Below the pieces are notes generated by a model. It did no database searches, was not told the DNA's origin, and saw only the letters and a list, made by a program, of their open reading frames with translations. A stretch of DNA of 6,359 bases, taken from contig JAKRSE010000361.1 of the NCBI GenBank assembly GCA_022402505.1, positions 1 through 6,359 of the forward strand, given 5' to 3'. Source of the DNA: Fimbriimonadaceae bacterium. GTDB taxonomy: Bacteria > Armatimonadota > Fimbriimonadia > Fimbriimonadales > Fimbriimonadaceae. The translations under genes and the position numbers were made by a program. Of the stretch, positions 1 to 6,359 are shown one piece after another (the stretch's first letter is position 1; the number at the start of each line of letters is the position of its first letter).

Positions 1-3000
1 CTCAAGTTGCCCTACCGCGAAGGCGACCTCCTTTCGGCGCGCTACCTTTATGATGAGGCGACGGGCAAGCAGGGAACCTACGGCATGCTCGGCGCAGGTT
101 CGGCCGAGGCGGCCGGGCTTCGCATCAACCTGATGCCCGGAACCGGCGCCTACCTCGGGCTCGGACTCACCGAACGGCGCGGCGATGGCACAGTCCTGAC
201 GAGCAACGTCTACGGCCTCGGGAACTCGCTGAGTCTGGCGCCCGGCCTCAAGTTCAACTCCCTCGTCCTGGTCGGCGAACGGCAGTCGAACCGTTCCATG
301 GACCTGATGTCCGGATCGGTGAACCAGGCCGGCGAACAGGAAGGGACCGGACAGGCCTTCATCCAGGGACTGAGCGGCGGCTTCATGGGCGGGGACATCG
401 ACCTCTACTATCAGGCGATCGACGAGAACTTTTCAGGGGTTTCGGCGGCTCGTTCCTTCGGTTACACCGATGAGCAGGCGGCGGCGATGGACCGCGAGAA
501 GGGTCTGAAGCGGACTCGATTCAACCTGCAAAACGCCGCGTTCGGGGATGCTCGCCTGAGCGCCCGAATGGAGACGGTCGGAGACGCCCAGGGCGCGATC
601 ACCGAGCGTGGCTACGGCCTGGCATTCGGCGGCTTCAAGACCGACTGGTGGAGCCGATCCACGGATGCCGGGTTCGTCAAGTTCCAGAATCTTGGGGACA
701 ACGAGTGGCGTCAGCTCTCGAAAGAGAGGGACCTGACCCGCGAGGGCCTGAAGCTCGGCTACGATTTCGCAGGCGGCAAGGCCTTCTTTGAGAGTCTCGC
801 GGTCGAAGCGCCGAAGGGCGGACTTCTCCGGGCGAATGCTGGAATCGAAGCCGGCGGATGGAAGTTCAACCACTCGGAGCAGCGAGTCGATGCCGGGTTC
901 GACCGAGGCCGAGACCTGAGAGGCAACGAGTTCAACCCGAACCAGATCGCCCAGGAATCCGGCATCCTTCGTCGGACCACCGGAATCGAAGGCAAGGGCC
1001 TCGGGCTCCGACAGTTCAAGCTGGAACTCGGCGAGATTCGAACCGAGCAGGCGGACCTGGACACCTGGCAGCTGGCCGCGGCCGGCGGACGGTGGAGCAT
1101 CGCCCACGAGTCCGTCAATGTCGGTGAAGGGTTCAACCGGTTCGGCAGTCTCCAGCCGGACATCAACGGGCTCGCTACCCGAATGCTTTCGATCACCGAT
1201 TCTTCGGCCAAGGTTCAAGGGCACGATCCGCGAGCCGTCTTCCAGGCTGCCGGAATCGACCGCAGCGTCTGGAGGCTGGGCTACGACCTCGGTGCAAAGA
1301 GCGGCCTGAGAGCGGAGCGCCAGACCATCAACCTGGGAGACAAAGGCTTCCAGGCGGATCGAATTCGGTTTGAATCTGAGAAGGTTCAGGCCTCGTTCCT
1401 GAACGAATCCAATGATTCCGGCGTCGACCTCGCCCGCCGGCTGATGACCAGCGAACAGCAGCGATTGAGCGTCGCCGACGGCCTCAACCGGATGCAGTTC
1501 AGCCTGGCGGCCCAGCTTGACGCCAACAGCCGCCTCGCCCTCGACGCCATGCGAGCCACCGATGGCTTCGGCTCCACCGGCCGGCTCAACCTGGACTGGA
1601 AGATGCCCGGGCTCAGCCTGGCCGTCGCGAGTCGGGGAACCGATGCCGGCTTCCGATCCTTCGGCGGAATGGTCGATTCGGAAGGGCAGATCCTGCAGAC
1701 CCTCACCGGTATGCAGGCGTCCTCGGCGTCTCTGGACTGGAACCAGATTCGGGGCGTGAGGCTCCGGTCCGAGTACGACTCTTGGCAGGGGCTCGACGGT
1801 CTGATGACCGAGAGGAACTGGAACCAGAACATCCTCGACTGGCAGCTGGACCGGTTCAGCGCCCTCAGCCTTCGCAGTGGATTCCTCAACCAGACCACCG
1901 TGGATGGCTTGAGCCTCGACCAGGACATTCAGGGTGTCAGCCTCAGCCGACAGGTCACTCGCGACGCCAAGGTGACGGTCACCGGCGAGCGGGAGACGTT
2001 CAGCGGAACCCAGGAAGCTCTGCCGCCGGACCGCCAGTCCCAGAGCGTGGTGGTCGAGGCCAAGGTTTCGGCTCAGACCCAGGTGCGCACGGAACACGGT
2101 CAGACCAGCTTTGACAACGGAGCTCGGGAGACGACCATGTCCAACACAGTCTCGACTGCCCTGAGCCCGCGAGCCGGAGTCAGCGTCACCGACACCCGCG
2201 TCAACCGCCCCGGAGATGAGGCCGATGCTTCGTTCCGCGACTACGGCTTCTGGTACGACTTCGGCAAGGGCATCAAGCTTCGCTACAGCACGAAGCGGAC
2301 GACCGAAGGCGAACTCGGCAGGCTCGAATCCACCTTCGACATGGGCAGGGGCGAAGTCCAGGGCCTGAAGCTGGACGGCGCCGCCTACAATCACAATCGA
2401 ATCGATGAGCGGAACGATACGCATGTCGGCCGCTTCAGCCTCGGCAGCGCCAAGCCTCTGCAGTGGGGATGGCTGAGCGACGTCCAGTTCCGGTGGAACT
2501 CGGACACCCAGCGCGACCGCTGGGCGTGGCAGAAGGAGAACGAAGCCTTCCAGTTCAGCGGAGTGCGGGGCGCGCTCGCCTTCGGCTTCGACTACAACAG
2601 CCAGATCGACCGCACGGGGCAGAGAGCCATCGACCGGTTCTTCAGCTTCAACAGCGACCGCACCGGCAAAGCCCCTCTGCAGGCGGCCTTCCGATACGGC
2701 GTCCGGACCATGCCGAGCAATGAGAACGTCATGATCCGTGACTACGGCCTGAAGTGGCAGCTCGACGAGAAGGTCTCGCTGAATCACTCGGTGGTCACCA
2801 ACGCCCTTCAGCAGAAGGGGGGCGTCCTGCTCGGGACGATCACCACCCCGCTGCGGACCAACAGCTGGAGCCTGAACTACAACCGAACTTCGGACCTGAA
2901 GGCGGGGCTGTTCTGGAAGGAGAACATCGACGAGAATCGATTCCTCCGGACTCGGGAAGGGGGCATCAGCCTGGTGCTGATGGCCGACAAGCCTTCTCCG

Positions 3001-3207
3001 CTCAGCCTCACCTACGGTCTGCAGCAGTTCGCCGGCTCCTCGGAGAACTGGACGGCCCACAAGTTCGGCCTCAGCTTCAACCAGCGCCCAGGGCCGAACC
3101 AGAGCCTGAGCCTCATGCTTGAGAACCTTCAGTGGGAAAACGGTCGCCCCTCCGGATCGGCCCTCCCCAACTGGAACGTCCGCATGGACTACAGCTGGCG
3201 GTTCTGA
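1..3207 (+). CDS. Large outer-membrane beta-barrel-like protein of unknown family, C-terminal 1068 residues (5' partial)
   Basis: The frame is open to the left edge, so the true start and any signal peptide lie outside the window; the TTG at base 7 is not taken as a start. I do not recognise the family. Numbering from base 1, the 1068 visible residues contain no cysteine. They are dominated by short stretches of alternating polar and hydrophobic or aromatic residues separated by Gly/Asn/Asp-rich turns, for example GIKLRYSTKR near residue 757. The protein ends in DYSWRF. A terminal Phe after an alternating strand is the classic signature recognised by the BAM outer-membrane assembly machinery. 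Together these suggest a very large transmembrane barrel, or a barrel with long surface loops. There is no visible TonB-dependent receptor plug motif, though the N-terminus is missing. Two short sequence modules recur inside it (GF-turn and YDFG-hairpin, described separately). Its stop lies 29 bases before the DUF4380 gene, so co-transcription is plausible. The reading frame is confident; the barrel assignment is inference from composition and the C-terminus, and a secreted beta-helix or fibre is the main alternative. Confidence 0.8.
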   Translation, partial: LKLPYREGDLLSARYLYDEATGKQGTYGMLGAGSAEAAGLRINLMPGTGAYLGLGLTERRGDGTVLTSNVYGLGNSLSLAPGLKFNSLVLVGERQSNRSMDLMSGSVNQAGEQEGTGQAFIQGLSGGFMGGDIDLYYQAIDENFSGVSAARSFGYTDEQAAAMDREKGLKRTRFNLQNAAFGDARLSARMETVGDAQGAITERGYGLAFGGFKTDWWSRSTDAGFVKFQNLGDNEWRQLSKERDLTREGLKLGYDFAGGKAFFESLAVEAPKGGLLRANAGIEAGGWKFNHSEQRVDAGFDRGRDLRGNEFNPNQIAQESGILRRTTGIEGKGLGLRQFKLELGEIRTEQADLDTWQLAAAGGRWSIAHESVNVGEGFNRFGSLQPDINGLATRMLSITDSSAKVQGHDPRAVFQAAGIDRSVWRLGYDLGAKSGLRAERQTINLGDKGFQADRIRFESEKVQASFLNESNDSGVDLARRLMTSEQQRLSVADGLNRMQFSLAAQLDANSRLALDAMRATDGFGSTGRLNLDWKMPGLSLAVASRGTDAGFRSFGGMVDSEGQILQTLTGMQASSASLDWNQIRGVRLRSEYDSWQGLDGLMTERNWNQNILDWQLDRFSALSLRSGFLNQTTVDGLSLDQDIQGVSLSRQVTRDAKVTVTGERETFSGTQEALPPDRQSQSVVVEAKVSAQTQVRTEHGQTSFDNGARETTMSNTVSTALSPRAGVSVTDTRVNRPGDEADASFRDYGFWYDFGKGIKLRYSTKRTTEGELGRLESTFDMGRGEVQGLKLDGAAYNHNRIDERNDTHVGRFSLGSAKPLQWGWLSDVQFRWNSDTQRDRWAWQKENEAFQFSGVRGALAFGFDYNSQIDRTGQRAIDRFFSFNSDRTGKAPLQAAFRYGVRTMPSNENVMIRDYGLKWQLDEKVSLNHSVVTNALQQKGGVLLGTITTPLRTNSWSLNYNRTSDLKAGLFWKENIDENRFLRTREGGISLVLMADKPSPLSLTYGLQQFAGSSENWTAHKFGLSFNQRPGPNQSLSLMLENLQWENGRPSGSALPNWNVRMDYSWRF
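622..1740 (+). repeat. Degenerate protein-level repeat (strand + Gly-Phe turn) within the barrel-like protein
   Basis: Five places in the first half of the large protein show an alternating strand followed by a small/acidic-Gly-Phe turn: STDAGF (Phe225), RVDAGF (Phe300), NVGEGF (Phe378), NLGDKGF (Phe450) and GTDAGF (Phe551), numbered from base 1. In several copies this is followed by a second Phe and then Leu or Met a few residues later (FVKFQNL, FNRFGSL, FRSFGGM). Spacing is about 72-101 residues. Three copies share nearly the same 12 bases, gatgccggNttc, at 664-675, 889-900 and 1642-1653. The repeat is weak and was found by eye. It may reflect ancient duplication of a strand-loop-strand unit or convergent turn chemistry. 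Confidence 0.4.
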
Positions 3208-3236
3208 GCCCGAACGGGTAAGGTTTCGGCAGAGCC

Positions 3237-4151
3237 ATGCCTCCGACCCTTTCGCATGTCGAGCTCCTCAGAGCGCCCTTTGTTCGTTCGGAGATCGGTC
3301 CGTTTCGCTTCGAAGTGCCCCTGGCCTTCGGCCCCCGGGTGATGAATCTTCGGATCGGAGACCGGGCTTCTCCGTTCATGGTCTACGAGGATCAGATCAG
3401 GCGGCAGACGCCGGATGTCTTCCTCAACTTCGGCGGGCATCGGCTCTGGGCTGCGCCGGAGATCTCTGGCTGGACGGATGCCTCCGACCTGGGGCCGACG
3501 GAGGTCGAAGTTCGCGGCGACGCCGTGTGGACGGCGGGCGAGAACCCCGTGAGCCGGCTCTGGCGCGAGATCTCGGTGGAGCCGCTTGGCGAAGGCCTCC
3601 TGGTCCGCCATCGGCTGACCAACCGGGGCGACCGGACCGTCCGCATCGCTCCCTGGGCCCTCACGGTGCTGAAGGGAGGCGGGGAAGCGGTCCTCGCTCA
3701 GGAGCCCTATGCCTCCCATGAGGATGTTCTGCTCCCGGCCCGACCCATGGTGCTCTGGCCCTACACGGACATGAGCGATCCCCGCGTCTCCTGGGGGCGA
3801 CGCCTGATCCGGCTGCGACATGATCCGGAGGGCAGGCCCTTCAAGCTCGGCCTATGGATGTCCGAAGGTGTGGCTCTTTGGCATGGGCAGGGTCTGATCT
3901 TCGGCAAGCGTTTCCAGTCGCCGCCGGCCTCGGATTGTCCGGATTTCGGCGTGAACTTCGAGACCTTCACGAATCAGGACATGCTGGAGCTGGAGTCTCT
4001 GGGCGCGGTTCGGGACGTGGAGCCTGGCGGCTCCGTAGACCACGCCGAGACCTGGCTCCTGTGCGAAGGCGCGGGCTGCCCGGATGGGGAGGCTGACGCA
4101 GTCGCCTGGCATGGGGAGCGGTCTCGTCAGATTCCTCAGCTGCCGACCTGA
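3237..4151 (+). CDS. DUF4380 domain-containing protein
   Basis: This 304-residue protein has the hallmarks I associate with DUF4380, a family of largely uncharacterised proteins thought to have a galactose-mutarotase-like beta-sandwich fold. In order they are: GGHRLWAAPE (residues 66-75), RHRLTNRG (124-131), APWALTVL (138-145), MVLWPYTDMSDPR (171-183), NQDMLELESLG (246-256) and ETWLL (271-275). The conserved His, Arg and Trp residues resemble a sugar-binding cleft, but no reaction is established and none should be assumed. No signal peptide or membrane segment is visible, so it is probably cytoplasmic. The start is well fixed: an in-frame TAA at 3219-3221 lies just upstream and the ATG at 3237 is the first start after it. 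The ribosome binding site is weak, with only GGGTAAGG at 3216-3223, rather far away. The gene follows the barrel gene by 29 bases and overlaps the convergent glycosidase gene by 16 bases at its 3' end. The tail after residue 278 (CPDGEADAVAWHG and beyond) looks unconserved. Confidence 0.85.
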   Translation: MPPTLSHVELLRAPFVRSEIGPFRFEVPLAFGPRVMNLRIGDRASPFMVYEDQIRRQTPDVFLNFGGHRLWAAPEISGWTDASDLGPTEVEVRGDAVWTAGENPVSRLWREISVEPLGEGLLVRHRLTNRGDRTVRIAPWALTVLKGGGEAVLAQEPYASHEDVLLPARPMVLWPYTDMSDPRVSWGRRLIRLRHDPEGRPFKLGLWMSEGVALWHGQGLIFGKRFQSPPASDCPDFGVNFETFTNQDMLELESLGAVRDVEPGGSVDHAETWLLCEGAGCPDGEADAVAWHGERSRQIPQLPT

Positions 4152-5488
4152 ATCGTCGCCGCCGCTGCGTGGACTTCGCCTCGGTGGTGAAGGAGAACCT
4201 GAACTCGAACCGTGCCCGCCGTCAGGCCGTGGACCGTGCCCGTCTGGTCCACCCATCCCGCTCCCTGAGCCGACCACACCGCCAGCGGCGTGACCCGCCT
4301 CTCGCCGAGGAACGCGGAGATGCGTGCCGATCCGCCGACGGAGAGCCGGGCCGGAACATCCCGAATCTGCAGCCGGCTCTCGACTCCCGATCGCGCCTGG
4401 GCGAAGAGAACCACCCCGTTGGCCACCGTTCGCTCCGTCCCGCCGCTGGGCCGGTTGAGCGTCGTTCCGAAGGCATGGAGGGTGGTCGAGCCGCCTCCGT
4501 CCAGGTTCAGCGCCTCCGTGCAGCCCCAACGCCGCAGGATCTCTGCCGTTTCCGTCAGCGTGGTGCCGATTCCGGTCGCCTGACGCCCGTCAACGGTCAG
4601 CACCCAGATTCTGCCGTCCGGAAGGATCCCGACCGCTGTCCTCGGGTGACGCGGCGCGTCGGATGCCTCGACGGGGCCGGCGTAGCGTCCCTCCCGAAGC
4701 AGGATCGGCCCGCCTCCCACCGCTTCATCAGCTTCCTCCGGAACACCGTCGAGGCGGACACGGCTCTCGAGGGTCTGGCCGACGGTCACCGTCTTCAGTC
4801 GCTCGGCCCACGGTCCTGACCCGGCCAGAACCGCCTGCCCGGGCAGGATGTCGGTCCGCTGGACGCCGGTTTCGATGGCCAGAACCCGGTGCCGCCTGCT
4901 CCCCGGGCTGAACGGCTGCGGCGAGCCGGCCGAAAGTCGAACGACGGTCAGCGCCTCCTGCCCGTAGACCTGGCCCGCCGTGGCCGTACTGAAACCCAGC
5001 CCCCCGGCGGGCACCCTGCCGTTCAGCATGTCCAGCGGCAGCTCCTCGCCCTGAAGGACGGCCGACATGCGGATTCTGGGTTCGATGACTTGGGCCGGCG
5101 ACTCGTGAGACCAGGCGAGGGCCCCACTGCGATTGCCCGTGCCCGGGGCAGAGAGGAGTTCGGACCGATGGACCATGAAGCCGCTCGGGTCGCCGCCCGG
5201 GTCGGGGGTCCATTGGAAGAAGTCGGCATTGAAGCCGGCCTGTCCTCCGCTCTCTCGGACCATCGCGCTGACCGTGCCTCGGCCGTTGGTGTCGCCCGCT
5301 TCATAGATCGTGCCGCCCGCCAGTCGCGCCTCAGCCCGGACCTCCCGAGGGTCCCAGAGCAGGCCGTAGACATGAAGCCGAGGCTCGGCCTGAACCTCCA
5401 TTCGGAACGTCAATCCCGGCCCAAGGGAGCGATCCCAGGTCTGGAGGGCCGCCTCGGGGGACTGGAGGAGGAGGAGGGCAGACAGCAT
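4136..5488 (-). CDS. Exported phosphodiester glycosidase (NAGPA domain) with C-terminal bacterial Ig-like domain
   Basis: This 450-residue protein carries the domain of the phosphodiester glycosidase family (NAGPA, formerly DUF2233), named for the mammalian enzyme that removes GlcNAc from GlcNAc-phosphomannose. Bacterial members are often linked to exopolysaccharide or cell-wall glycan processing. Motifs in order: a short hydrophobic N-terminus (MLSALLLL), GFNADFF (85-91), AVGGGPILLREG (256-267), HPRTAVGILPDG (281-292), TETAEILRRWGCTEALNLDGGGSTTL (312-337, with the invariant Asp-Gly-Gly-Gly-Ser) and TVANGVVLF (354-362). Residues about 370-448 look like a Big_2-type Ig fold (LSVGGSARISAF, then a Trp-containing strand, then GTVHGLTAGTVRVQV). 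The enzyme is therefore probably outside the cytoplasm and tethered or targeted by the Ig-like tail. The signal peptide is atypical: it is very short and has no basic residue before the hydrophobic core. An in-frame TAA 24 bases upstream leaves the ATG at 5488 as the only ATG. A G-run sits only two bases before it, so there is no canonical Shine-Dalgarno. The substrate is unknown. Confidence 0.88.
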   Translation of the reverse strand: MLSALLLLQSPEAALQTWDRSLGPGLTFRMEVQAEPRLHVYGLLWDPREVRAEARLAGGTIYEAGDTNGRGTVSAMVRESGGQAGFNADFFQWTPDPGGDPSGFMVHRSELLSAPGTGNRSGALAWSHESPAQVIEPRIRMSAVLQGEELPLDMLNGRVPAGGLGFSTATAGQVYGQEALTVVRLSAGSPQPFSPGSRRHRVLAIETGVQRTDILPGQAVLAGSGPWAERLKTVTVGQTLESRVRLDGVPEEADEAVGGGPILLREGRYAGPVEASDAPRHPRTAVGILPDGRIWVLTVDGRQATGIGTTLTETAEILRRWGCTEALNLDGGGSTTLHAFGTTLNRPSGGTERTVANGVVLFAQARSGVESRLQIRDVPARLSVGGSARISAFLGERRVTPLAVWSAQGAGWVDQTGTVHGLTAGTVRVQVLLHHRGEVHAAAATIQVGS

Positions 5489-5553
5489 GTCCCCCAGTCT
5501 GCAGCCGGTGCGTTAAGGCATCCTTGAGTCCCTGGGACCCCGCTGCCAAAACC

Positions 5554-5593
5554 CGCCGGCCCCCATCCCCGAGAGAGGAGATGGGGGCCGGCG
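5554..5593 (-). terminator. GC-rich hairpin, probable intrinsic terminator of ppdK
   Basis: The arms at 5554-5566 and 5581-5593 are perfect 13-base reverse complements. A further C-G pair (5567/5580) closes onto a 12-base loop. The hairpin begins 22 bases after the ppdK stop on the minus strand. On that strand it is followed by GGGTTTTGG, a short and interrupted T-tract. On the plus strand the same stem is followed by ATTTTCC, so it could work in either direction, but no plus-strand gene ends here. Position and stem strength favour a terminator separating ppdK from the glycosidase gene. The poor U-tract leaves room for a different role, such as a 3'-end RNA stabiliser. Confidence 0.7.
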
Positions 5594-5615
5594 ATTTTCC
5601 GTCAGGCGTTCAGCC

Positions 5616-6359
5616 TTACTTGTCCAGGGTGACCTTGCTCTTTTCCGCCAGAGCCGCCTGGGCGGCGGAGAGGCGGGCGATGGGCACTCGGAACGGGCTG
5701 CAGCTGACGTAGTCCAGACCGATCTTGTGGCAGAACATGATCGAGTCCGGGTCGCCGCCGTGCTCGCCGCAGATGCCGCACTTCAGGTCGTCGCGGGTGG
5801 CGCGACCTTCCTTCACGGCGAGGTCCATCAGCCGGCCCACGCCCGTGAAGTCGATCGTCTCGAACACGTTGTAGGGCAGGATCTTCTGGTCCACGTAGCG
5901 CTGAAGGAACTTGCCCTCGGCGTCGTCGCGGCTGTAGCCGAACGTCATCTGCGTCAGGTCGTTCGTGCCGAAGCTGAAGAACTGCGCGTACTCCGCGATC
6001 TCGCCGGCGGTGAGGGCCGCGCGGGGGACTTCGATCATCGTGCCGAAGAGGTAGGGAATGTCGACTCCCTGCTCCTTCACGACTTCCTTGGCGGTGGCTT
6101 CCAGCTGGGTCTGGATGACCTTCAGCTCATTCAGCGTGCCGACCAGCGGGATCATGATCTCCGGCTTGGCCTGCTTGCCGGCCTTGATGAGGGTCGCGGC
6201 GGCCTGGAGGATGGCGCGGGTCTGCATGACGACCAGGCCGGGGAAGACGATCGACAGGCGCACGCCGCGCAGGCCGAGCATCGGGTTCGACTCCTTCATG
6301 GCGGCGACGGAATGGAAGAGCTCGGTCTTCTCCTTCAGTTCGGCCTCCACGCTCTTGTC
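5616..6359 (-). CDS. ppdK: Pyruvate phosphate dikinase, C-terminal PEP/pyruvate-binding domain (5' partial)
   Basis: PPDK interconverts pyruvate, ATP and phosphate with PEP, AMP and diphosphate in the cytoplasm, feeding gluconeogenesis or a PPi-linked glycolysis. The 247 visible residues (numbered from the right edge) are the C-terminal TIM-barrel domain of a protein usually near 880 residues. The frame continues past the edge, so the GTG at 6350 is not the start. Landmarks: NPMLGLRGVRL (phosphate-contacting Arg region, 25-35), MIEVPRAALTA (metal-ligand Glu110), FFSFGTNDLTQM (Asn133 and Asp134), CGICGEHGGDP (194-204) and YVSCSPFRVPIARL, whose Cys220 matches the catalytic acid/base Cys831 of the Clostridium symbiosum enzyme. 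All expected active-site residues of this domain are present, so the enzyme looks functional. Cys220 plus the FSFGTNDLTQMTFGYSRDD stretch favours PPDK over PEP synthase or PTS enzyme I. The protein ends normally, followed by a hairpin 22 bases downstream. Confidence 0.97.
   Translation of the reverse strand, partial: DKSVEAELKEKTELFHSVAAMKESNPMLGLRGVRLSIVFPGLVVMQTRAILQAAATLIKAGKQAKPEIMIPLVGTLNELKVIQTQLEATAKEVVKEQGVDIPYLFGTMIEVPRAALTAGEIAEYAQFFSFGTNDLTQMTFGYSRDDAEGKFLQRYVDQKILPYNVFETIDFTGVGRLMDLAVKEGRATRDDLKCGICGEHGGDPDSIMFCHKIGLDYVSCSPFRVPIARLSAAQAALAEKSKVTLDK

Noticed and set aside
433..3060. 875-codon open frame on the minus strand antisense to the large barrel-like gene
   Set aside because: It lies wholly within a better-supported gene. 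Its translation is low-complexity, rich in Val/Glu/Leu/Gly/Pro/Ala, with no recognisable domain. Long antisense frames are common opposite GC-rich genes with strong third-position GC bias.
3189..3821. Minus-strand frame of 210 codons opposite the DUF4380 gene
   Set aside because: It overlaps a gene with clear family motifs and its own translation is Pro/Arg/Gly-rich without recognisable features.
3852..4529. Minus-strand frame of 225 codons spanning the convergent overlap
   Set aside because: The translation is Gly/Arg/Ser-rich low complexity and conflicts with the motifs of both the DUF4380 and glycosidase genes.
4889..5527. Plus-strand frame of 212 codons antisense to the glycosidase gene
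   Set aside because: It is out of phase with the intact NAGPA frame on the other strand and shows no domain or ribosome binding site.
5521..5549. Possible minus-strand promoter (TTGGCA at 5549-5544 with a -10-like box 17-18 bases on)
   Set aside because: The candidate -10 sequences (CAAGGA or AAGGAT) match the consensus poorly, so it is not distinguishable from chance in this GC-rich stretch.
6348..6350. GTG as the start of a short stand-alone PEP-binding protein
   Set aside because: The frame continues upstream to the window edge in sequence typical of the PPDK interior, and PPDK is normally far longer, so this is an internal valine codon.

Overview
This GC-rich bacterial window holds four protein-coding genes packed with little spare DNA. 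Two are cut by the window edges. I see no RNA genes, mobile elements, CRISPR arrays or phage genes. The first gene looks like an outer-membrane beta-barrel, so the host is probably a diderm (two-membrane) bacterium. Pyruvate phosphate dikinase, a DUF4380 protein and a phosphodiester-glycosidase fused to a bacterial Ig-like tail would fit a lineage such as Armatimonadota (Fimbriimonadia-like). That placement is a low-confidence impression from protein style, not a demonstrated identity.

Layout. Bases 1-3207 (+) are the C-terminal 1068 residues of a very large, cysteine-free, beta-strand-rich protein ending in Trp-Arg-Phe. It is most likely a surface or outer-membrane barrel of no family I recognise. 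After 29 bases comes a DUF4380-type protein at 3237-4151 (+), plausibly co-transcribed with it. Its 3' end overlaps by 16 bases the 3' end of a convergent gene at 4136-5488 (-), which encodes an exported NAGPA-type phosphodiester glycosidase with a C-terminal Ig-like (Big_2-like) domain. A 127-base gap follows. It contains a strong GC hairpin that probably terminates the upstream gene on the minus strand. That gene is the C-terminal PEP-binding domain of pyruvate phosphate dikinase (5616-6359, -), which runs off the right edge.

How they fit together. PPDK is central carbon metabolism and is probably unrelated to the others, since a hairpin separates it from the glycosidase gene. The middle three genes share a loose envelope or carbohydrate flavour: a barrel-like surface protein, a protein of a sugar-mutarotase-like fold family, and an exported glycosidase. 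No operon joins all three, so a common pathway is speculation. I found no convincing evidence of a novel defence or mobile system. The most unusual item is the large barrel-like protein, which has recurring short strand/turn modules.
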